A stretch of DNA of 64,000 nucleotides from NCBI GenBank assembly GCA_963931925.1, contig OZ007570.1:35528084-35592083 (forward strand), given 5' to 3'. Both the position numbers and the translations under genes were made by a program. Origin of the DNA: Onchidella celtica. Taxonomy: Eukaryota > Mollusca > Gastropoda > Systellommatophora > Onchidiidae. Shown here piece by piece: positions 34,626 through 45,700 of the stretch. Numbering within the stretch: the first letter of the stretch is position 1; each line of letters begins with the position of its first letter. Below the pieces are notes generated by a model that saw nothing but the letters and a program-made list of their open reading frames with translations, was not told the DNA's origin and did not search any database.

Positions 34626-34849
34626 GGAAGGTCTTCCGCCCGTCCGCGCCAGTCAAGAAAACACAACTACCCCAGCCCCTTTTCGCCTGATTAGTCAATC
34701 TGACTACCGCCCATTGATACAAACTGACTAGACCCTCACGCCCCCAGGTCCATCTGACCATTCCAATGCAGGTTGTTTAAGCTTATATCTTAATCATACT
34801 ATGTTTGTTAACTTTTTGGTAAGTGGCGCGGACGGGGGGAAGACCTCCC
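34626..34849. mobile_element. MITE B (8-bp TSD), core-sharing family
   Basis: A 224-bp element. The left end GGAAGGTCTTCCGCCCGTCC and the inverted right end GGGAGGTCTTCCCCCCGTCC continue to GCGCCA, 26 bp with two mismatches. The duplication GTTGAATC at 34618-34625 and 34850-34857 is perfect. The core (34667-34770) matches MITE C closely and MITE A more distantly. The first ~11 terminal bases resemble MITE A; the rest of the terminal repeat is unrelated. Confidence 0.9.
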
Positions 34850-34857
34850 GTTGAATC

Positions 34858-35873
34858 ATTTCCCATTATAGATTTGACAGTTTTTCAAATCAACTTCAAA
34901 CCCAGATTCATTGTATGCATCGGCCTGCCAATAATAATAGAGATCTAGATCGAGAACTAGTCTATGAGTATGTCATTGTCAAGTGTGTTTGACCAGTCTT
35001 GTGAAATTGACTTAATTGTGATAGCATAATAAATAATATAATTAATATTGACGTCTGGAGCTATCTTTTTTTTGAAGTTCACCCTTCAGAAATGTTTTTT
35101 TTTTCTCCTTTCACTGCTATAATATAGTTTTGGACAGTTCACTTGGTAGGGCTCACGACGAAGTGTAGTAATTAGTATGCTCTTCCATGCAGTCTATAGA
35201 TATAAATACAATGTGCAAGATGATTCTGTTGCAACTACAGAGCTCTTGCCCTGACATGTTTTAACCCTCTTAGCACGTGACCTTTCTAAGTATTCTGTTT
35301 CCAAGAATACGCAGGGGTTTTGTAGAGACAGGGAAAAGAAAGTGACTAGTCACAGAAAATCACGCTTTTCACAAGGTAGGAGTTATCAGGCCCTATTACA
35401 TATAATTTATAGTTTTTTGATGGGAAGACGGAAGAGAACAGAGAATGAGAATATGAATTTGAAACAGGGGAAACATTTAGTCTAAATTATAAATGTAATT
35501 GCAATTCAAAACATAATTGTCAACAACAAAAAGTCAACTGTTGAAGCAAGAAAACCAACTTGGAGAAACTTTGCATGCAGTAACTCACATTTTTATGTAG
35601 TCCTGGCCTTTTTACACTTGTGTTTTTTTGTCATGCAAACCCCATGGAGGCCTCTTTCATCAGAGCTAACTGCAGGAGTATCTAGATTTAGATCAGATTC
35701 ATCATTTGATGCCATTGGTTTAAAAAAAATCACCAGATCTAGATCTAGATCTAGCCTCAGAAAAATATTCTCAAAAAATATAACTGGTCTTGTCCAGGAC
35801 AACTCTAGGAATTCACTTTGTTCAGGCCAGAAAGATTGTGGGAGTAGCTTCCCTTGAAGAAGTAAAAAGTAGT
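34858..35873. other. Non-coding DNA between MITEs
   Basis: Contains a GATCTA hexamer repeat (35738-35757). A minus-strand frame (35593-35886) matches no known family. No gene supported. Confidence 0.35.
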
Positions 35874-35877
35874 TTAA

Positions 35878-37382
35878 CCCTTTCATGTTTAACCTGGCTG
35901 AATCCGGCCTTTAACCCTCACCCTGCGCGGGGCGGCAATAGTTGGTATTGACTTGCAAGCGCTCACGCCGCACGGGCGGCAAAAGTCGCCCAGGTCAAGC
36001 TGACCGCGACACGCGTAAGCCGTATTTTCACGCGTCAGGTCACTGACCTTTTTGAGACGTAACCACCGTGTTATTGTTCACTGTATCTCTTCTAAATCAA
36101 ACACATTGTGACATGGACATGTTAACCAGTGAACCACTGGTCGGAATCACAAAGACTAAGCTTTCAAAGGCTCTCCCCACACTTTCAAAAGATGTAACAT
36201 CGACATGCGAACTGTTGCTCAACAAATTTGCAATATTATCTCATTTTCTCACAAGCTGACCACCATCTGGAGTTGTCTGTATCTAAGAACCAATGAGAAG
36301 CAAGCTCTGAAATAATCTTTGCCCCAAATGCCCACATTGGTTTATTAGTATGTGTCGATCAGGATGAAACCATTTGTGTAGGGCTTGGGAGGGCGTGGCT
36401 TGTTATCACGCTTCGTTCTCACGAAAACTACAGCTGTCAGCTTGGAATCATATGTCAGATCATTGGTTAGAGACTGACAGACTAAGGTTTTGCTAGTTAA
36501 TTCATTATCAAGCGTGATAAGGCATAGCAGCGAATGTTTTCATACCGATCAATAAAAACCGAACCACGTGATCATCGTCTAGCGGCACGGGTCAGTGACC
36601 CCAGATAAGATTCTCCGTGAGTAAGGTCACTGACCAGGCAGCGGGCTTTACGGGTAGCGCGCGGGGTATGGGTTAAATATGATTTGTTCATCCCGGCCGA
36701 ATCAGGCTTTGTCTATTTATATGCCGCCATGTGTTCAACCCGACCGTATCCGGCCGGCCAGTGTATCCCTGTTTTGTATACAATTTTGAGAAGAAGAACA
36801 GTGCATGAATAGCTATAAATAGTAAATGAAATCACCAGGTAATCTTCAGATGCCCACTGACCCAGTTTGAACCGTAAAGCGTGGGTTAGGCCTACAACTA
36901 CAAGTAATGTATCGTATTACACATGGTCATCCAACAGCCTGTTCCTCCCTCTAAGCCTACATCATGTATTGGTCAGCACATGCTTTTAGTATACGGTACA
37001 TGCATGTACTAGCGTGGTGCCTATGTTTGGGTAGTGTTGTATGCTTGGATAACAAACAGGATGGGATGCGATAGTGTGTAATATGTGTATTGTCCGTCTG
37101 TCTCAGAGGTAGTGTCATACATCCCCGTTCAGCATATTTACTTTCACAAAACCAACAAGCAAATTTGGCATTCCGATGTAAATAGATTCATCTTTTAGTT
37201 CATTCATTTCTCAATAAGTATGCCAAAATTCATTATCATAGATCCGACATGGGGGCTTCAATTTCCAATTTAGGAAGACACGCTGTAGGGCTGAAAAATG
37301 TAAACAAATCAGGGCGGCTGCATAGCCAGGAAGTCGGCCATTAGAGCCCTTCACAGGTAGCCCGAATAGAAACACGAAAGGG
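35878..37382. mobile_element. Outer piggyBac-like non-autonomous element
   Basis: Starts TTAA|CCCTTTCATG and ends CACGAAAGGG|TTAA, giving inverted CCCTTTC(A/G)TG ends and TTAA on both sides (35874-35877, 37383-37386), the hallmark of piggyBac insertion. A second TTAA element sits inside near its left end. No transposase is encoded. Confidence 0.7.
35915..36672. mobile_element. Inner piggyBac-like non-autonomous element
   Basis: The left end CCCTCACCCTGCGCG and inverted right end CCCATACCCCGCGCG are bounded by TTAA at 35911-35914 and 36673-36676; 758 bp. It is locally GC-rich near both ends, with palindromic GGTCAGTGACC-like segments. No coding capacity. Confidence 0.75.
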
Positions 37383-37386
37383 TTAA

Positions 37387-38050
37387 AAAGTTGGAGCTGG
37401 CACACAGATTCCCAAAACAAGACATCCGATATATCGGATCTCATGTATTTGTCGCTACTTAATCCACATCCGATATCACGTGTAATATAAGTGTGAACAT
37501 TGTGCCTTATGTTCTTTATCTTCTTTATTTATCATATTTTAGTTTTAATGATGAAGTCTTTGCATGCAATCCATCGCCAATATTCTTCTCTGTCACAGAA
37601 ATGTTTGGAAACAGATTGACTATTTCAGGAAGAGTTCTGTACATCCTGACCACCCACTCAACCCATAACCCTGTCCTTAGTCCTACCCCTGACCCTTTCT
37701 ATCAGAAAACAAAAAGAAAATATTGAGACTATCTGTGAAAATTGTAAGAGTTCAAAATGGTCAAGACATACGGAACTTTGAACTTTTCCCATTATTTCTG
37801 AAGGAGTTCATAGATGGCATATTACCGGTCATGACCATATTTAGATGCTAGAATTAGAAGTTGTTACAGACATATTTAAGATGGGTTCAGTTCAAGTATA
37901 TTTTAAAAATTTGTCCTGAGATATAAAACAGGTTCAATAAAAAGCAAGTTATGAATGTCATTGAAATTTTTGTTTGTTTACCCGACACAATTGTTTTTTT
38001 TGTTTATTTTTAAACGGAAATATTCATGTAATTTGTTTTATTTTGTGTCA
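37387..38050 (+). other. Region immediately upstream of VPS13D coding start
   Basis: No CpG-rich promoter or TATA box is clear. An acceptor-like tract ending TTTTGTGTCAG at 38051 suggests that the first coding exon begins with some 5' UTR and that one or more non-coding leader exons lie farther upstream, not located. Confidence 0.4.
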
Positions 38051-38053
38051 GAC

Positions 38054-38104
38054 ATGAAAGGAAGTGATCTTCAAATCATCAGATGCTGCCCCTCATCACC
38101 ATAA
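38054..38104 (+). promoter_or_regulatory. Upstream ORF (16 codons) before VPS13D
   Basis: An ATG at 38054 opens a 16-codon frame ending TAA at 38102-38104, nine bases before the VPS13D ATG. If the mRNA includes this segment, ribosomes would meet it first; the short gap would disfavour reinitiation, so it could lower VPS13D translation. This depends on the true transcript start and the acceptor at 38051. Confidence 0.5.
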
Positions 38105-38113
38105 ATCAACAAA

Positions 38114-39709
38114 ATGCTTGAAGGACTGGCTGCCTGGGTCCTCAACACTTATGTAGGGGAGTATGTGGAAAATCTTAACACAACTCAATTGTCAATTGCT
38201 CTTCTTCAAGGTAAGCATGACATTATAATATAATGTGCAAATGCATCCATTTTTTGTCTTGAAAGTCAGGGAACTTAATAGAAATGTATAAAATGTAGTG
38301 GAAATGAACACATTTAATAGTTGGCATGAGAATTGAAATGATTTATCTGTGTGAATAGAAGTTACAATTTCAATGAAACAGATATTTGTAATACTGGAAT
38401 GTTATTCTAGGGTAGTAATTCTTAATTATTATTTATGGAATGTTTCCTTCCTGTAGTAGAGCCTAAATTGCGGGTATACAGCAAAATTGTTGTATTTCCA
38501 GGTTTATCAATAATGGGAACTTACTTGGAAACACCACAATATTGCTCTCAATGAACTCATTTTTAAGGGACATACAACAATACTGCTTCTCTGTAACTTG
38601 GAACTGGTTAAAGATAGCGGAATAACAAAAAAATTGGTTCATTATGAACCGCACAATTCATAAACCTGGAGATACAACAATTTTGCTCTATACCCGTGAA
38701 ATGAACATATCAAGCTGAACTGCTTTTTCAATTCATTGTGATTTTGTGTCCTTTAGGGGCTGTTGAATTAGAAAACCTTCCGCTTAAGAAAGATGCCCTC
38801 AAAAGTTTGGACATTCCAATTGAAGTCAAGTCAGGTAAGTAAATGACTGTTTTTGTGCAGGTTTGAAATTAAATATGTTACTGTAAAATCAAATGTTTAG
38901 CTTGCTTACAACAGTTGTCCTGATCAATCCAAGTCCCGCAAGCAAGTTTCATGCAACAGAATTATGGTTTTAATATTTTCTTTCAGTTTAAATATGTTGT
39001 ATGTGATCTCTATAAATTGACGGTTCAGTGGGCAGAAATAAAGATTCTATTTTGATTGCTGTCTAAGGAGATTTGACATGTATTACATCACATATCATTT
39101 TGTTTCACAATTGATGTGATGATGAAGCATCTTTGTATTCTGTTGTTGTATGTTATAGTCCATGATATTAATTTTCATTATGCAGTGTAAACTGCATATT
39201 TGTACCAACAGTGAAATAGTTGAGTTTTACAAAATGTCTTTTCTTCCCAGGTTTCATTGGAAAAATCACACTGCAGATTCCTCTGCGACGGCTGAGAAGT
39301 GAGCCATGGGTGATCTCCATTGAAAAGCTTTACCTTGTCGCTGGGCCGTTGGATAAATTACATGTAAGGCCCGCATATGTTCAGTCAGTGATATCATATT
39401 TCCAGTTGAATATAATGAGGAAAGTGAAGTCTTGCTCTTTGATGCATTAGCGAGATGGGATATTGTTGTTCATTCATGTTTATTCCAATGTTAATTTTAC
39501 ATTTCAAAATGAATAAGTGTGACATGGGAGAAAGAGAGAATGTATTTGAATGATAATGATGCTGTCTTCGAAGATGAATTTGCATGTTTATTTTACAATC
39601 ATTTTCCTACCTTGTCTCTTAATATTCACAGTATGATGAGGAAAAAGAAAAGAAAACAGAACAAGAACTGAAGAAAGTGATGCTCGATGCGCTAGAAGAA
39701 AAATGGAAG
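38114..39709 (+). other. VPS13D: VPS13D exons 1-4: chorein N-terminal domain
   Basis: Residues 1-122. The amphipathic start [15 protein letters not shown], the NLPLKKDAL segment and [20 protein letters not shown] form the lid of the lipid-transfer groove in VPS13/ATG2 proteins. Exons end in phases 1, 1, 0, 0. The initiator is the conserved family Met with purine at -3 (AAAATGC). Confidence 0.9.
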
Positions 39710-42700
39710 GTAAAAAATGTTGATAACATCCTCAGCAGCATTTTGATGACTTTGAAATCTTTGTTTGCGTAAAGTTGATTTTAGATATAGACATCCATTG
39801 CCATGCAAGAAAACTAAGTCTGCATCATGTTTACAGTACATGGACCACTCCATTGTTTGAAAGATGAATTATTTCTTTTTTGACATTTTGATCATTTTGA
39901 TTTGTTTTACCCTATCAGTCAATAAGGCAAATGCATGATGCCAGATGTCTCTTTTGAAATGTTGAAAGTATGAACAGACTGCTACTGTGCTTTCCTTTGT
40001 AGATTTTTCAAGGAGTGCAGCAAGATTCTTCATCAACATCCTGGTTCTCGTATGGGACATCAATGGCTGCAAACATTCTGGAGAACATACAGGTACGAAT
40101 GGAAAGGCAAACCATGACATTTTATGGCAGCTCAACTTGCATTTGGTTTGTTTTTTGCCTTTTATTCAAAACAGTTGTATTTCTTGACTTATTTCAATTC
40201 ATTGTTATCTTATGTGCAATAAATTAAAACAGATTGTGGGGAGTAGAAAGAAAGCAGCAATCTGTTCAGTTTGAAAGTTCAATGCATTACAGATTCTCAC
40301 AAAAACAAAATCTGTACACACTTGATGAAATTGTTGGAAATGAAATTTTCAATAATTATTCTGCAGATGTTAGTACTGATAAAGCCATTTTGTGTATGTA
40401 ATTAGAAATCAGCTCTAGTTCCAAACTGTTTTAACATTTGTAAAGAAAAGTTTAAGAAGTGTGTTGCCGTTTTGTCTAATAGTTGATTAAGTGCATACCT
40501 GTGTAGAATGTGAAATCTGCGCAACTGATTTACAGGTTTAAATTATGTTGTAGAAATAGAGATGCTTAAGAATATTTGTCCTGTTCTTGAATTCTGATTT
40601 ATTGATGTGGAAAAGTGTAGTAAGAAGCTAAACAATGAATAGTATGTCATGAAAATTTTTTTGTTGCCAGCTAAAAGTGAAGGACGTCCACCTGAGATAT
40701 GAGGATGATAAGACTAATCCTTCCTGCCCATTTGCCTGCGGAGTGGTCATTAAAAACCTGAGTTTACAGAGCACAGATGCATCATGGGTAAAATTCATAA
40801 CAATTTTGTTTACCTACATCATCCTGAAGCAGCCAGTTTTTTTGTTTTTTTTTAGGGAACTATTTACCTTGCAGTGTAAATCGTAAATTATCATAGACAT
40901 TTACAGTTGAAATTTTGAAGAGAAACTGTAATGTATGTTGTGGGCTACTGAGGGTTCTTTGCTTGTGAACTTGTTCTCGAAATTAACTGGAGAAGTTGCC
41001 CTAGTCAATACTGTAACTAAACATCTGATTTCTTCCTCAGATACCAAAGTTTGTGAGCCACTATGATGCAGAGGACATGTTCAAACTGGTAGATCTGAAA
41101 GACTTTGGTGTCTACTGTGATGCAAATGTGACTATGGTTGGAGAGCTCTCAATGTCAGACTTGGCGGTGAGTGATATTCATATGATCTGCACATGAATGA
41201 GACCTCATTTATGAGACACCAGTCAAATGAAATGACTTACGTAAACTTCAGACAATTTATTGATTTCCTTCAGCTGGTATATCTGCAGATAGCCGCCTGA
41301 GACTTGGATGGCTGTCTTTTTGTTTGCTTTTTGTTATGTTCTGGCGGGTATAGGTTGTCATATGTTCTTAAAGGCTTTAAAAACAAATATTTCAAAGTTG
41401 AGATAGCATTGTGCATGTGAATGTATTCCCCAGCATCTGTTGATCTTTTCAAACCCTACTTGTTGTAGAATAGCAGATTTTGGCCTGTCTGTGTTTGTGT
41501 TCAATACATGGAACATGAAAGAACTGTGAAGATGAAGAGTGTTTAAGAGAAATGGCTGTCAGAAACTTACTTAGATGTTTGTTTTGCAGTGAGAGATCAG
41601 TCTGAAACTGTACAACATACATTCTTATTAAAAATAGTGCGGAACATTTAAGATGACTAAAACTTAAGGAGTGCCATGGGCTAAACACAACGGATGATGT
41701 CATTATATTATTTTCAAGCATAAATTCTATATTACTGTTTGATTTGTAGATCTCATTTCTGGCTTACAATTACAATTCCTTCGCTACCCGCATTTTCACA
41801 GGATGCTTTGGAAAGAGATATGTACATGACTACTGCTTCCCAATTTGAGGTAGGAGATTTCAAGGTCCGGAGTTTTTGTCAGTTTAAAGAAGAGGAAAGC
41901 GAATTTTTAGAATATTCAGATATGTTCTCATCCCCAACCTGCATATGATTTAACTTTTTAAGTATGTACTGGAGTTCAACAGCTGTATTACACACACTCC
42001 CCTAAAATCCATTTATAGCAGTGGAGCCCATAAATATCCCATATCAAGTAGTGACTGGTTATTGATCTTGCCACCCTATACCTCCCACATCCATTGCGGC
42101 ACAACACCTGGGCAAAAGCAGTTAATGTGTGATACATGAAAAGCACATTGAATCAAATGAATGGGCCCAATGTTTGCTAATATGACTTGTTGGAATCTCG
42201 GGAAAGTATTAAATATATTTATTCAGAGACACTTTTCCCCTGAAACACTGTTAAGAACTTTGGACATGGACCTTCTTTTCTTGTGAAATAAAGACTGGCT
42301 TAAAGAGATCACTGTATCAACAACAACAACAATAAAAGCACACGTAGATGCAATACAAATACTGTGCAAAGTACAATGAATAGATATGTTAGCCGATGTC
42401 ATCTCAAGCTCACAAGTCACATATTGTCTTTTTAGTTTAAAGCCAGCAGCAAAATGTACCACATATGTATAAAATGTATATTTAATTTCTGTTTGTCTTG
42501 CAGGCTCATGAGTACATTCTGAAACCAATAACAGCACAAGGCAAAGTGAAGAGGCACACATCAGCTTTACCTCTGCGTTCGTCCACAACACCCCGTTTAT
42601 CGGTAGAGTTGACTTTGGGTGATATGTCCTTCAATTTGGCCACAGACCAGTATCAAAACCTGAACTTGTGGCAAAGAGAATTTTCACGTCATGGAAAACG

Positions 42701-45700
42701 GAGAAAATTTCGCAGAGGCCGACCTTCTTGCACAATCACCTCAAAGTCAGTAGTTTTCATGTTGTTCTGCATCAGTTCCAATTTTCATCTCAGTGTACTT
42801 GTGGCTAGTGGTACAGTAGTCTCCGCCTAAGAACCCGGTCAACAGGAGACAGAAAAAGCGGGTTCTTAGGCGGACCGGGCACTTAGGCGGATACCAAAGG
42901 ATGCCACCCATATTTGACTACCCGTGTCCATGGCTTATCCCCCTTGATTGCTCGGACCTGGGTCGTGACCACATAATGAAAATTAAGTGTTGAACATTAA
43001 TTTAAAAAAAAAAGTTGTTTTTTGCGAATGGTCGAAGTTACAACTTATGGCTAGCAGAATTCTCTTTTCTTACAGTGATGATTGTGTAATGAATGGAATG
43101 ATTCAGACTGAACAATCAAGTTGTGAATCACAGATGCCGATTTTAGACAACACGAGGCCCAGTGATACCCTGTGTAATAACCACAATCAGCCCTAAGTAC
43201 ATGTGTGCCATGCAAACAAAGCATGTGGTCAATTACGTATAAAATTCTGCCCCTCGAGTTAGACAACAATAGATGTTAGGTAATGACTATGCTAATTTAG
43301 TCTAGGAGTGGCCTGCTTGCACACGAAAGACATAACTGGGCTCCACCCTTTGTACAGTTCGCCTCCCCCTACCTTCCCTCCACCCGCTCTTTTTCACTGT
43401 ACTGTGTGGCTTTGTTCTATCCCGTCTACTTGAAAGAGAATTTTGCGTTTAATAATATGGACATTTTACGAAAAAGTGTGCTCGTGTCTCTGTCAAATGC
43501 CGGGTTCTTAGGCGGATTTTTTGTTTCGGAGCGGGTTCTTACGCATGTAAATTACAGTGAAAAAATTCTGTTTCGCGGCAACAGCGGGTTCTAAGGCGGC
43601 GAGTTCTTAGACGGAGACTACTGTACTTCTGTTTTATTTGCCCTCTGTCGTTGAAGATTGTTGTCCCCTTAGGTATCATCCATAACATGTCCCAAAGGAA
43701 TGGGACTCGTTTCACTGAGCTTCATTCCATAACGGAGGCATTCAGGGAGAACACCTTGTAGTAGTTACAGAATGTTCATGAAGATTATTAATTTATTTTT
43801 ATATTTCATCGACATCATGCCCCAAAGATTATTAAATTATAATTAGGAGTTATCCATATCATTCCCCAAAGGAGTGAGACACGTCTTTTCACTGAACTTC
43901 CTTCCATAATGGAATGCCCTGTACTAGTTACCGAATCTTCCTGAAGATTATTAATTTATTATTTCAATGAAAACAGTTTCCTACTCACTGAATTATTTGA
44001 TTCAAACTGTAGCAACATATTTTCTCTCTCAGATTGGTCAAAATGCACAGGCAGATGTATATTGGGGAAAAAATGTGGAAGTGGTCACTTCATGGGTGCT
44101 TCTGCAATGTATCATAGATCAAAGACTTGAATTTAACTGATGGAGTTAAATCTCTAGTGAAATTTTGAGTGTTTTACACTCTTTTTTGAGGTGGAGTGAC
44201 ACTTGTAGTGAGATATTCCACCCGATATATTGTATAATATATATTATATATATGTATATTGTAAAAATGGCATAGGATATGTGCACTTTCTTTTCATTCT
44301 CACACCTCTATGGTAAATGAATTGAATATTTCAGTCCTCGCAAGTGGTGGCATTTTGCACAGAGATCACATCTACATGCAATTCAGAAAAGAAATGAGAA
44401 ACTGACCAAAAAGTTCATGGTGGAGCGAGCACATGCTGTTGTGGTGTATGCCAGAATCTATTCAGCTTATCTCAAAGGAGAAACATTGACAATTCAACAA
44501 AAAGTAGGTTTTTATATTGAAAGTAATCAGTCAGTTTATATAATCAGACATTTCACAGTTAATTGGACTGCGAGGAGACAAATTATGGAAATGAAACTTA
44601 TGTGTAATTTATTTTATGTTCACTTTCTGTGCATTGATTTGGAAGGTGAGTAGTAGCTTTCACCCTTTTCTTAGAAAGAGTAACAATTATGGAGTGGAGG
44701 TGGGGCAGAACTGCTGGAATCAGCCAGGAGAATTTAAAGTATCACTCACATATTGTTAGAAAACTGACTTTTTTTTAGGTTTTGTGTTTAGTTATGTTAT
44801 AGATGAAAATTCTGTTATATTTTGAAGTTGTATCTAATGGTCGTGCAGACTTGGCATTTTCTTATGTTCATGTGAATAACCAAAATATTTTATCCTGCCT
44901 TGTTACTTACAGAGCTCTATCATCAGACAATAGTAGAACTTCAATGAAATACATGTGATGAAGTTGTGTATCTGTTCTGTAACTAAGTAAGGACATTTAA
45001 TACTTATATTTATAAAATAAGACAGATTTCACAAATCGAGTGTAGTATACTGTAATGAAATATTTATAGAAAACTGATCTCCAGTTTTAAGACATGGTTA
45101 ACAGATAAATTATATAGTTTGTTCATGCAATGCCTTCTTAAGGGAATTATGTTATATTCCATTGCTAGACAAACAAATCAGCTATTGAGGAGCAGCTGGA
45201 GTTTGATGAGCTGAAAGTTATCAGAGAGGCTGTGTTCATTCGAGTAAAGAAGAACAATCAGATGGTGAGTATCAGGTATTTAAAATATTCCAATGATAGG
45301 GAATGGTTAACCCTCTGATGGCAAACCGAAAAATTTTTGCAAAATATTATTATGTGCCTTCTCTTCTGGCATCATTTTTAACTTCAGAGTTAAAGCTTCA
45401 TAAAGCTAAACCGCACTGATATTTAATTTGTTTGGAAAAAGCAATGAAATTCATGAAATTTATTTGCTTAATTATGAATCATAAGGGAGCTGTATATTTT
45501 CATTGTACATATTTTCTTTAAAAAACTGACTTGTGGTATTTTACCGCTGCAAAATAAATAAATACATTTGCATTTGTCTCCTCAGGCATCAGTCACAGTT
45601 CCAAAGAAAAGCCCAAAGCCAGTAGAAATATCCCCCCCTCCAGCACAGGCAGAAAGTGGCAGCCTGTTTCAGCGGTGGTTTCCTGGGTGGTCTGGCTGGT

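Noticed and set aside
35593-35886. 97-codon minus frame near the piggyBac-like elements as transposase
   Set aside because: It lies almost entirely outside the TTAA-bounded elements and shows no DDD transposase or Cys-rich C-terminal motif.
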